Positions 25,000-32,749 of a DNA stretch of 41,383 nt are shown piece after piece. Position 1 is the stretch's first letter; each line of letters starts with the position of its first letter. The notes below the pieces were generated by a model. It ran no database searches, was not told the DNA's origin, and was given only the letters and a program-made list of their open reading frames with translations. The DNA lies in assembly GCA_002343075.1 (NCBI GenBank), contig DDRH01000005.1, forward strand, positions 1 to 41,383, read 5' to 3'. A program made the translations under genes and the position numbers. The DNA is from Phycisphaerales bacterium UBA2421. GTDB lineage: Bacteria > Planctomycetota > Phycisphaerae > Tepidisphaerales > Tepidisphaeraceae.

Positions 25000-27693
25000 T
25001 TAGCGCACCGGCTGCGTCGCGGCTGCGGCACGGCGTAAAGCTAGTTCAGCCAATAAGTTAGCGGTTTTCGCGGCGTTCTGCACATGCCCGGCGGCAGTGC
25101 TCTGTTGATGCGCCAGGTCCAACTGCTCGGCGGCGCGGGTTAGCGCATTGCTTTCCAGATATGCCCGGCCGAGGTTCCGCCGGACGATCGGCTCCATCGA
25201 TTCAAACTTCCCATCGGCCACACGAGCCAACAAGCTCTCCAGCATCGCCACCGCCGCCGCGGAGTCACCCGATTCGAGAAGGCACAGCGCGTGATTGTTA
25301 CTGGCGCTGAGGCTGTACTGATGTGCCTGCCCGTACTTGGCCTCGAAGTAGGTGGTAGCGTTAACGTAGGCTTCTTTCGTTTGCGCGAATCGCTTCAATC
25401 CAACCAGCGCAGCCGCGCGGTTCATATTGAGGCGATGAAACAAATCGCTCTCTACACCCTGCGCTTCCCGCGCCGCCGCCACGGCAGACTCGCACAATTC
25501 CATCGCTTCGGAAAATCGCTCGGCGCGAAGCAGAAACGCGGAATAGCCAAGCGCCTCATTCAGCGTGAGATCGTGCGTCCAGCCTAGCTCGCTGACCCGA
25601 ACCTCGATCAGATCTTTCCAGATGCGGGCGGCTTCGTCATTGCTCCCGGCGCGCTCCAGGTTGTCCGCCAGATTGCGGCGGATCTGCAGCACAAGAAAGT
25701 GGCCCGGTCCCAACGCAGCGGTCGCCTCGCGTAAGACCGCCCGAAACTCCTTCACGGCATCGTCAATGCGACCCAGCTCTGAAGCGCACGTCGCCAGATT
25801 CTGTCGCAGCGTCAGGGCTGCCACAGTCTTGTCGCTGCCGACCTTCTTTCGCGCGTCCAGCGCCTGCCGGGTAATCGTCTCGGATTCAGCGAAGCTGCCT
25901 TGTTCGAAAAGCACGTTTGCCAGGGCACCCATCGCTGTAAGCGTAAGCTCGTTGGTTTCGCCAAGCTCCCGCTGGGACAACAAGACGACTTCGCGATACT
26001 TCCTCTCTGCCTCGGAGTAGTTGTGCTCGTCGGCGTCACATCCGGCGAGAACTTCCCGGAGGCCGATGATGACTCGCGCAGGTGCAGAATGATCCTGCGA
26101 TTCCCGCAGTGCAGCCTCCGCCAGCTCACGCGCCTCCTTTGGCCTGTACTGCCAGCGCAGCGTCGTTGCCAGCCGTGCGCGATCGTCGAATCCGCTGGTT
26201 GAAGCAAGCTCTCCAAGCTGCCGGCGCAGCGAGATGGCGCGCGTGAGATGAGTATGCGCGCGATCGTACTCTGCCAAACCGAAATACATCCAGCCGAGGC
26301 TCGACCGAACGTCGGCCTCCACCGCCGGCGATTTCAGTGAGCCAAGCCGCGCCTCGGCGGCGGTGAGCGCGGCGAGCATGGTCAGATTTTTGTCGCCGGT
26401 CTGCGGATCGACTGCACTGATGATGCTGGAAAGAAACTGGTTCACCGCGTTCGCCTTGTCACGCTCGCGCGCGGCGCGAAGCCCGGATTGGGTGACCAAG
26501 ACGCCCGACACGGCCAAGAGCACTGCAAAGGCGCACCCGACTGCCAGGCCGATGCGATGCCGCCGCGCAAACTTGCAGGCGCGATAGAGCCCGCTGGGCG
26601 GGCGGGCGGTGATCGGCTCATGGTTGAGCACTCGCTGCAAATCATCGGCGAAGGCTTGTGCGGAAACGTAGCGCTGCGACTTCTCGCGCGACAGTGCAGT
26701 CATCACAACCACGCTCAGATCGCCCTTCAGAGACGAATCGAACCGCGCCAGCGGCACGGGTTCGGTCGATTCGATGCGGCGAAGCGTTTCCGTCAGCGAA
26801 GCATTGAGATTGTCGATCGGCAATCGCCCGGTGAGCAGCTCGTACAGTATCACCCCAAGCGACCAGACATCGGATCGTACGTCCACCTCATCCAACCGCC
26901 CGGCGGCCTGCTCGGGGCTCATATACATGGGCGTGCCGAGCAACATCCCCGCTGTGGTGTGCCAACTGGTCAGCGGGGAATCTTCTCCGGCAATGCGCGC
27001 GATGCCGAAATCGAGCACCTTGGGTTCGCCGCTGGCGTCGACCAGCACATTGGCTGGCTTCAGGTCGCGGTGGATGATCGCCTGCTGGTGGGCCGCCTGC
27101 ACGGCCGACGCAACTTTGATCATCATTCGGACAATGTCTGCCCGGGCTAGCTTGCGCTGGCGTGCCGACTGTGTGATGGGGGCGCCGTCCACCAATTCCA
27201 TCGCGATAAAGGGCATGACGATGCCGCTTTCACCGCGATGCACCCCCGCCTCGAAGATTTGCGCGACATTAGGGTGCCGGATGCGCCCCAAAGCCTGTGA
27301 TTCACGCTCAAATCGGCCAGCCGAATCGACCAGCGGCAAAGGACTGCGCAATAATTTGAGAGCCACCCGGCGATCGGGCTTGGCCTGCTTTGCCTCATAT
27401 ACCGCCGCCGTCGCGCCTTCGTTGATGAGGCGGGTCAGAACGTATTGTCCGATGCGCCGACCTCCCATCGCGATCAAATCCGGCCCGCCCACGCCCACCC
27501 ACAGGTCGATCCGCGGCGCAATGACACCGGTGGACCCCTCTGCAGCGATGAGGAGTTCGTCCACCTCGCGGCGTACATCTTCGTTGCCGTTGCATCGGGT
27601 GTTCAGGAAAGAGTTGCGCGCATCATGGGTGAGATCGAGCGCCTCGGCGACGATTGACTTAATGGTGTCCCAGTTGGCGGGAGTCGTGGGCAT
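25000..27693 (-). CDS. membrane Ser/Thr protein kinase with TPR domain (kinase 2)
   Basis: This 897-residue paralogue of kinase 1 has the same order: N-terminal conserved segment (ANWDTIKSIVAEALDL), kinase domain at about 83-350, transmembrane helix at about 381-402 and a TPR region to the end. Catalytic motifs are VALKLL (Lys about 113), HRDLKPANVL (about 208), DFGIAR (about 228) and TPMYMSPEQ. The glycine-rich loop is unusual, NEGATAAVY instead of AEGGMGAVY, so two of the loop glycines are replaced; nucleotide binding may be altered although the other residues are intact. ATG 27693 lies 10 nt after the sigma 2 stop; an ATG at 27756 would overlap that gene. Tight spacing indicates co-transcription with sigma 2. 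It probably senses an envelope or cytoplasmic cue; the cue is unknown. Confidence 0.92.
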   Translation of the reverse strand: MPTTPANWDTIKSIVAEALDLTHDARNSFLNTRCNGNEDVRREVDELLIAAEGSTGVIAPRIDLWVGVGGPDLIAMGGRRIGQYVLTRLINEGATAAVYEAKQAKPDRRVALKLLRSPLPLVDSAGRFERESQALGRIRHPNVAQIFEAGVHRGESGIVMPFIAMELVDGAPITQSARQRKLARADIVRMMIKVASAVQAAHQQAIIHRDLKPANVLVDASGEPKVLDFGIARIAGEDSPLTSWHTTAGMLLGTPMYMSPEQAAGRLDEVDVRSDVWSLGVILYELLTGRLPIDNLNASLTETLRRIESTEPVPLARFDSSLKGDLSVVVMTALSREKSQRYVSAQAFADDLQRVLNHEPITARPPSGLYRACKFARRHRIGLAVGCAFAVLLAVSGVLVTQSGLRAARERDKANAVNQFLSSIISAVDPQTGDKNLTMLAALTAAEARLGSLKSPAVEADVRSSLGWMYFGLAEYDRAHTHLTRAISLRRQLGELASTSGFDDRARLATTLRWQYRPKEARELAEAALRESQDHSAPARVIIGLREVLAGCDADEHNYSEAERKYREVVLLSQRELGETNELTLTAMGALANVLFEQGSFAESETITRQALDARKKVGSDKTVAALTLRQNLATCASELGRIDDAVKEFRAVLREATAALGPGHFLVLQIRRNLADNLERAGSNDEAARIWKDLIEVRVSELGWTHDLTLNEALGYSAFLLRAERFSEAMELCESAVAAAREAQGVESDLFHRLNMNRAAALVGLKRFAQTKEAYVNATTYFEAKYGQAHQYSLSASNNHALCLLESGDSAAAVAMLESLLARVADGKFESMEPIVRRNLGRAYLESNALTRAAEQLDLAHQQSTAAGHVQNAAKTANLLAELALRRAAAATQPVR

Positions 27694-27703
27694 GGGCAAC
27701 AGG

Positions 27704-28285
27704 CTATACCCCCTGTATGCGTCGAAGCAGCCATGCACGGGCAACTGCCCAGTCATATTTTACGGATCGCGGCGACCGATCCATTGCTTTGGCGGTCTCG
27801 TCCACCGACAGACCGCTGAAATAGCGCAGCATCACGACTTCGTGAAGTGTCGAGTCAAACTGTGCAAGCTCGTCCAATGCTTCGCCGAGGGCGATCAGTC
27901 CGTCTGCGTCGGCGTTGTCTGCGGTGGCGTCGATGAAATCCAGATCCTGACGTTTTCGCCCGCCGCCGTGCTTTTTTGCTGAAACTTTGCGGGCGCGTTC
28001 GATCAGAATTCGCTTCATCGCCTCGGCCGCCGCCGCAAAGAAATGGCGCGGGTTCTCCCACCGCACCGCGGGGTCGGCGTTGAGGCGCATATACACCTCG
28101 TGGACCAAGGCTGTCGTTTGAAGCGTTAAACCCGATTTTTCATGCGTCATCTTGGCGTGGGCCAGGTCGCGCAACTGCGTATAGACATGGGGAAAGATGT
28201 CGCGCGTCGTGCCGGTAAATGCCGCCGGCGGAGTCGCTTCCGCGACGCTGCTTTGCTCGTTCTTAGAAAATCTTTGCCCCGGCAT
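27704..28285 (-). CDS. ECF sigma factor, TIGR02999 type (sigma 2)
   Basis: The 193-residue paralogue of sigma 1 has region 2 (RDIFPHVYTQLRDLAHAKM, GLTLQTTALVHEVYMRL, MKRILIERAR) and region 4 (LHEVVMLRYFSGLSVDETA, SPRSVKYDWAVARAWLLRR). The patch before LVHEVY is again Q-T-T-A (Thr57, Thr58) and not acidic, and the 14 residues GLTLQTTALVHEVY are identical in both sigma factors. ATG 28285 is chosen to match sigma 1; an upstream TTG at 28303 would add LCENTG-like residues also seen upstream of sigma 1. It precedes kinase 2 by 10 nt and is divergent from another PEP-CTERM gene, repeating the arrangement around sigma 1. Confidence 0.92.
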   Translation of the reverse strand: MPGQRFSKNEQSSVAEATPPAAFTGTTRDIFPHVYTQLRDLAHAKMTHEKSGLTLQTTALVHEVYMRLNADPAVRWENPRHFFAAAAEAMKRILIERARKVSAKKHGGGRKRQDLDFIDATADNADADGLIALGEALDELAQFDSTLHEVVMLRYFSGLSVDETAKAMDRSPRSVKYDWAVARAWLLRRIQGV

Positions 28286-28290
28286 ACCTG

Positions 28291-28303
28291 TATTTTCGCA
28301 CAA
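28291..28303. promoter_or_regulatory. 13-bp element at sigma 2 5' end, copy 2
   Basis: TATTTTCGCACAA is identical to 18049-18061 and ends 5 nt before the sigma 2 ATG. It lies 109 nt upstream of the divergent PEP-CTERM start. Flanks are unrelated to copy 1 beyond the 13 bp. Confidence 0.5.
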
Positions 28304-28412
28304 CTTCCCGCTTCATCCAAAAGATTCGTTCAGCCCGGCCAATGCGGGTTTTGAGCGATGCGAAAGATGGGCAAGTTGGATCAATCAGTCGCCGCACGAG
28401 AAGGAGAATGTC

Positions 28413-30776
28413 ATGTCTATCAGCCGTCCCATACACCGTAGCCGGGCGATCGCCTTTCTGGCCGCCATCGCCGGGATTTCCTCGATTGCGTCGGCACAAA
28501 CCACCACATGGACCGGCGGGGCCGGTACATGGAACGACTCGGGAAAGTGGACCAGCGGTGTGCCAGGCTTTGGCGGGATCGCCGTGGTTGACAGCAATAA
28601 CCCCGTTGCCAGCACTGTCTCCGTGGAGTTTGGCGCAAACCTCGGCACCCTGAGTGTATCGGCAGGCGACCTGGTGCAGGCCACCGGCGGGACATTCACC
28701 GTCACCCAGCGCACAGTCAACGCTGGCACCATCCTGGCCGACGGCGGGGTGGTGGTGCTGCAAGGCTCGGCCACCTTCTCCGACAACACCGGCGGGACCA
28801 TCCGCGCCGGTAGCAGCGATGTACGCTTCAACAGCATCTGGATCGCCAACGGCACCCTCACCAGCAGCGGCGCCGGCGTGGTGCGCATGGCCAGCGGGTT
28901 CAACTTCCTTCAGGACATCACCAATACCGGCAACCTCACGCTCGACGGCGGGGCGCGGTTCGACCCGCGCAACACCGTCAGCAATCACGGTTCGATCAAC
29001 CTCAACGGCAACTGGGAACTGTCGGGCGTTTCTGTCACGCTCAACGGTTCTGGCGTCGTCAATGTCAACAACACGAACGTCACGGGATCGGCTTTCGTCG
29101 GAACACTGACCAACAACTCGACGATTCAGGGGCTCGGTCGTATCGGAAACTCATTGACCAGCCTGTTCAACACCGGCACGATCATCGCCAACGCTTCCGG
29201 CCAGACCCTGCGCGTCAACGCCGCCGGGAACGATAGCGCGACCACGCTCACCTTCCAGAACAGCGGCACGCTCATGGCCGCCGGGGGAACGCTGCAGATC
29301 GGCCAGGGGAGTGAGTTTGTGCGCTTGAACAACGCAGGCGGGCGGATCATCGCCAACGGCAGCGACGTGAACATTCGCGGTGAAATCACCGGCGGCACGC
29401 TCAGCAGCAGCGGCGGTGGAGTGATTCGTGTCAACAGCAACGGGTTCTACCTGCGCGACGCGACCAACAACGGCAACATCACCGCCGACACCGGTGGCAT
29501 CTTCGGTCTGCGCGGCGTCGTCACGAACAACGGATCGATCAACCTTGTCGGCAATCCCTCGTTCACCAGCTTTGATCAGAGCGCGGGCAGCGCTACACTC
29601 ATCGGCACGGGCGTGGTGAACGTAAGCGGCGTGTCAATCCGCGCCATCGCGGCGGCGGGGACGCTGATTAACAGCAGCACCATTCAGGGAGGCGGATTCT
29701 TCGGCACGGTGGGTGGCAGTTCGCTGCACTTCACCAACAACAGCACAGTTCACGCCAGCAGCGGCACGCTTGATTTGAACGGCGGCGCTGGCTGGATCAA
29801 CAACGGGGTGCTGCGCGCCAGCAACGGCGCGGGAATGCGACTTCTCGGCAATCTGAACTTCGCGCCGCTGACCAACAACGGCTCGATCGACATCGCTGCC
29901 GACGGCACATTCTCGGCGGGGCAGGACGCGCGTTTCAGTGGCGGGACAGCGGTGCTCGCTGGCACGCTCGAACTATCCGGCACCAGCTTCGGCGGCAGCC
30001 CGGCGGTCGGCACGCTCACCAACTTCCGCGGCACGGGCAGAGTCAACGTGTTCACCAACAGTCGGCTGAACATCGCCGCGGGCAACGGCACACTCGGCAC
30101 CAGCAAGCTCGGAAGCCTGTCATTCGGAACAGCCAGCCCGGGGCGGCTTAACATCAACGACAACGACCTGATTTGGGACTACACCGGCGCCTCGCCACTG
30201 ACAACGGTGCGTCAATCCATTCAGTCGGCGTACAGTTCGGGCACATGGGGCGGGGCGGGAATCACCAGCGACCTCGCCGCCGCCGCTGCCGCCGGGGCGG
30301 GGGTGAAGACGGCGATCGGTTACGCCGAGGCCACGGCGCTCGGCAGCCCGGCAACATTCGGCGGGCAGCCGATCGACAATACCAGCATTCTCATGCGATA
30401 TACCGTCGTCGGCGACGCCAATCTCTCTGGAGGGACCAACCTCGACGACTTCACGGCGCTTGCCGCCAACTTCGGCAGCAACGGCGTCTGGACCCAGGGC
30501 GATTTTAATTACAACGGCATGGTAAATCTGGACGACTTCACGTTGCTCGCGGCCAATTTCGGCCAAAGCCTCCCCTCCGAGGTAGCACGCGGTGCCGGGC
30601 TTGGCACGTCAGTGCCGGAGCCAGCCGGCGCGGTCGTCGCGTTGGTGCTGTTGTCAGCCTTGCCGCGTCGCGGTCGCCGGTGCAAGAGTAAGATCGGCAT
30701 AAGCAAGACACCCGCCGCCGGCTCGGGCACCTCGGCGGTGATGGTTAGCAGCGGGCGATTGGCGGAGTTGCTGTAG
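28413..30776 (+). CDS. repeat-containing PEP-CTERM protein divergent from sigma 2, with extended tail
   Basis: ATG 28413 follows AAGGAG by 6 nt and begins a signal peptide (about residues 1-28, ending SSIASAQ); the longer upstream frame overlaps sigma 2 and is rejected. The 787-residue product has the N-terminal WTGGAGTWNDSGKW motif, degenerate Asn/Gly/Thr-rich modules, then GTLGTSKLGSL, KTAIGYAEATAL and two calcium loops (GDANLSGGTNLDD, GDFNYNGMVNLDD). The PEP-CTERM signal is SVPEPAGAVVALVLLSAL followed by PRRGRR. Unusually, about 27 residues follow the basic cluster, read from DNA that also encodes the C-terminus of the convergent gene. The tail may disturb sorting or be removed with the signal. 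A candidate target of sigma 2. Confidence 0.85.
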   Translation: MSISRPIHRSRAIAFLAAIAGISSIASAQTTTWTGGAGTWNDSGKWTSGVPGFGGIAVVDSNNPVASTVSVEFGANLGTLSVSAGDLVQATGGTFTVTQRTVNAGTILADGGVVVLQGSATFSDNTGGTIRAGSSDVRFNSIWIANGTLTSSGAGVVRMASGFNFLQDITNTGNLTLDGGARFDPRNTVSNHGSINLNGNWELSGVSVTLNGSGVVNVNNTNVTGSAFVGTLTNNSTIQGLGRIGNSLTSLFNTGTIIANASGQTLRVNAAGNDSATTLTFQNSGTLMAAGGTLQIGQGSEFVRLNNAGGRIIANGSDVNIRGEITGGTLSSSGGGVIRVNSNGFYLRDATNNGNITADTGGIFGLRGVVTNNGSINLVGNPSFTSFDQSAGSATLIGTGVVNVSGVSIRAIAAAGTLINSSTIQGGGFFGTVGGSSLHFTNNSTVHASSGTLDLNGGAGWINNGVLRASNGAGMRLLGNLNFAPLTNNGSIDIAADGTFSAGQDARFSGGTAVLAGTLELSGTSFGGSPAVGTLTNFRGTGRVNVFTNSRLNIAAGNGTLGTSKLGSLSFGTASPGRLNINDNDLIWDYTGASPLTTVRQSIQSAYSSGTWGGAGITSDLAAAAAAGAGVKTAIGYAEATALGSPATFGGQPIDNTSILMRYTVVGDANLSGGTNLDDFTALAANFGSNGVWTQGDFNYNGMVNLDDFTLLAANFGQSLPSEVARGAGLGTSVPEPAGAVVALVLLSALPRRGRRCKSKIGISKTPAAGSGTSAVMVSSGRLAELL

Positions 30777-31429
30777 CTGCGTGCGTTAAACAAAAATGCA
30801 ATGTCGTCGTCGGCCGGGGTATAGACGAAGCTGGTGCGTGCCCCCGTGCCGGCGGGGTTGATCAGGTCGGCCAGGAGCGCGGGGTCGGGCGCGAGTGTCC
30901 ATGTCCGGCGGATGTTGTTGCCGGGCGCGTCCCAGGTAAATCGTCCCAGCGGTCGGTCGGCGGGGGAGAGGAACGCATCGAGCGAGTGAAACGTCACACC
31001 ATCTGTCGTCGGCTTCAGCGGAAAGCCGATGCCCTCCTCCCAACTGTCATCGGCCATCCAACTGATGTTAAAATCGCCGGCGCGAATGACGGGGAACATG
31101 AGATTGTTCGGCCGAATCCCCGCAGCGCCGGCGTTGGAGCCGTGGCGGATGGTCACGGAAGTGATTCCCCACGCGCCGGCCCCCAGTTGCGCGTCAAACT
31201 GCGCTTTGACATTTGACGTGTTAAACCGCACGACCGTCTTAAACACACCCTGTCCGCCGTTCGCGCCGGCGACCATGAGCGATGAGGCATCGCCGTAGTT
31301 CAGGCCGGCAAGCTCGTTGGCCGGCCCGGTGGCAACAAACGCATCCGCCGACGCGCCAAGCGTTATCACCGCCGCTGCACATGGGGCTGCACACACCAAA
31401 AACATACCTGCAAACGCCAGATACCGCAT
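30509..31429 (-). CDS. DNRLRE-like PEP-CTERM protein with extended antisense-overlapping tail
   Basis: ATG 31429 opens a signal peptide (residues 1-20) and follows GGAAGA. The 306-residue product begins ITLGASADAFVATG and contains TVVRFNTSNVKAQFD, resembling the DNRLRE-type beta-sandwich domain of secreted proteins. A PEP-CTERM signal (EVPEPAAGVLLMPILLL then HRRPRR) lies near residue 235-258. About 50 residues follow, rich in Ser, Thr, Ala and Pro. That tail is antisense to the sorting signal and calcium loops of the convergent gene; the overlap is 268 bp. The basic clusters of both proteins are encoded on opposite strands of the same stretch near 30660-30682. Function beyond export is unknown. 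Confidence 0.75.
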   Translation of the reverse strand: MRYLAFAGMFLVCAAPCAAAVITLGASADAFVATGPANELAGLNYGDASSLMVAGANGGQGVFKTVVRFNTSNVKAQFDAQLGAGAWGITSVTIRHGSNAGAAGIRPNNLMFPVIRAGDFNISWMADDSWEEGIGFPLKPTTDGVTFHSLDAFLSPADRPLGRFTWDAPGNNIRRTWTLAPDPALLADLINPAGTGARTSFVYTPADDDIAFLFNARSYSNSANRPLLTITAEVPEPAAGVLLMPILLLHRRPRRGKADNSTNATTAPAGSGTDVPSPAPRATSEGRLWPKLAASNVKSSRFTMPL

Positions 31430-31660
31430 TGCGCTGTTCTTCCAGGAGAGAAGTCGATCGATCCCGTCGCCGCACGAAAACGGGCTGCGCAACGTATCGC
31501 GATCGGGCGAAAGATAAAACAAAAATCCCACCATTTTTCTCGCCGCGAATGCCAGCCAGCCACCTGCGGCAAAGGTGGAGCAAACTCGATTTGATTGGCA
31601 TTCTCCACCGGCCTATGGTTCACGGTTGGAGTGATTGAATTTACACCCGGAGACCTTTCG

Positions 31661-32437
31661 ATGACCATGCCAGGTACCTCGCTCCTGTCCGCCGCGGTCA
31701 TGCTCGCCACCGCTGCGGCGTTGTCGATGGCAGCAAACCGCGATGTCGCTTCCCCCACACCCACCTCCACACCCACCTCCACGACGCAGCCGATCGTCGC
31801 ACCCGTCATCACGGCGGCGCCCGCGCCCGGCGAAACCGTCCGTGTCGGCGGCGACAGGACCGCGCGAATCTCCGGCACCGATGGCAACTTCCGCGCCGGG
31901 GTGTGCAACATCGATACGCCTCTCCCCACCGGCTATCCACCGCCCACGCCCCCGCAGGCGATCGACCTCAAGACCTACCCCGCCGTGCGCGCCGCCCGCG
32001 TCAACGGCGCAGGCAACCCCGACAGCGGGAAAAACGAGACCTTCTGGCCGCTGTTCAATCACATTAAGAAACATGAAATCGCGATGACGTCCCCCGTCGA
32101 GATGAACTACAGCAACCTCACCAGTGCCCCGGGTTCCGCGCCTGATGCCTGGTCCATGTCGTTTCTCTACCGCGAGCCTGACATGAACCAGCCGGGCCAG
32201 GAAGGCGCGGTCATCGTCGAAGATACCGCGCCGCTCACGGTCATCTCCCTCGGCATGAAAGGCGACTATTCGATGAAGACCATGCGCGAAGGCATGCAGC
32301 AAATCGAGTCATGGCTAACCGAAAACCCCCATTGGCAACCCGCCGGCGAATGGCGCACGCTCTACTACAACGGCCCGGCGCTTTTCTTCTGGAACAAATG
32401 GGCAGAAGTGCAATTGCCAGTGAAGCCGACGGAGTAG
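31661..32437 (+). CDS. exported SOUL heme-binding family protein
   Basis: The 258-residue product starts at ATG 31661, with GGAG 8 nt upstream. Residues about 6-25 are a signal peptide or anchor, followed by a Pro/Thr-rich linker (about 30-50). The rest resembles the SOUL/HEBP domain: FWPLFNHIKKHEIAMTSPVEM at about 129-149 is the family hallmark, and the C-terminal ALFFWNKWAEVQLPV fits the final strand. SOUL proteins bind heme or related tetrapyrroles; no heme-ligating residue can be assigned from the sequence alone. It stands alone between the PEP-CTERM cluster and the giant hydrolase. Confidence 0.8.
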   Translation: MTMPGTSLLSAAVMLATAAALSMAANRDVASPTPTSTPTSTTQPIVAPVITAAPAPGETVRVGGDRTARISGTDGNFRAGVCNIDTPLPTGYPPPTPPQAIDLKTYPAVRAARVNGAGNPDSGKNETFWPLFNHIKKHEIAMTSPVEMNYSNLTSAPGSAPDAWSMSFLYREPDMNQPGQEGAVIVEDTAPLTVISLGMKGDYSMKTMREGMQQIESWLTENPHWQPAGEWRTLYYNGPALFFWNKWAEVQLPVKPTE

Positions 32438-32749
32438 CCCGCCGCGGGGGGCTTCGGCCGGGGAACTTCCCGGGAATGAAAGGTGCAACGATGGCCCGGG
32501 TGCGACGCACCCGAAGCCCGCTTCGTGCGCCTTACGTCAGAGTTTTCTTACTCCCAGCGTAGACATTGCAATTCGTACGCGAGGTATGTAACCTTCTTCA
32601 CAGAAGGGATCGGAAGGCCCGGTTTTGAATACAAGCCAGTCTTTCTAGGGCAAACGGGGCAATCTGCATCTCACGGGGCGACCTCTGGTGGGGTCACTTC
32701 GCTTTTCTTCATTGGTGCGCGCCTCATTACAGGCGCGGGGAGGTAAGTC
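32438..32749. other. intergenic region upstream of the LEPR-type hydrolase
   Basis: 312 nt without a gene. It holds a palindrome TTCCCGGGAA (32467-32476), a tight hairpin GGGTGC/GCACCC (32498-32512) that may end the SOUL transcript, and a small CCTTCT/AGAAGG hairpin further on. GGGGAGG, 7 nt before the next ATG, is a strong ribosome-binding site. No certain promoter is seen. Confidence 0.5.

Noticed and set aside
27694..27756. Upstream ATG at 27756 as the kinase 2 start
   Set aside because: It would overlap sigma 2 by about 50 nt, and the added residues do not match kinase 1, whose N-terminus aligns from 27693.
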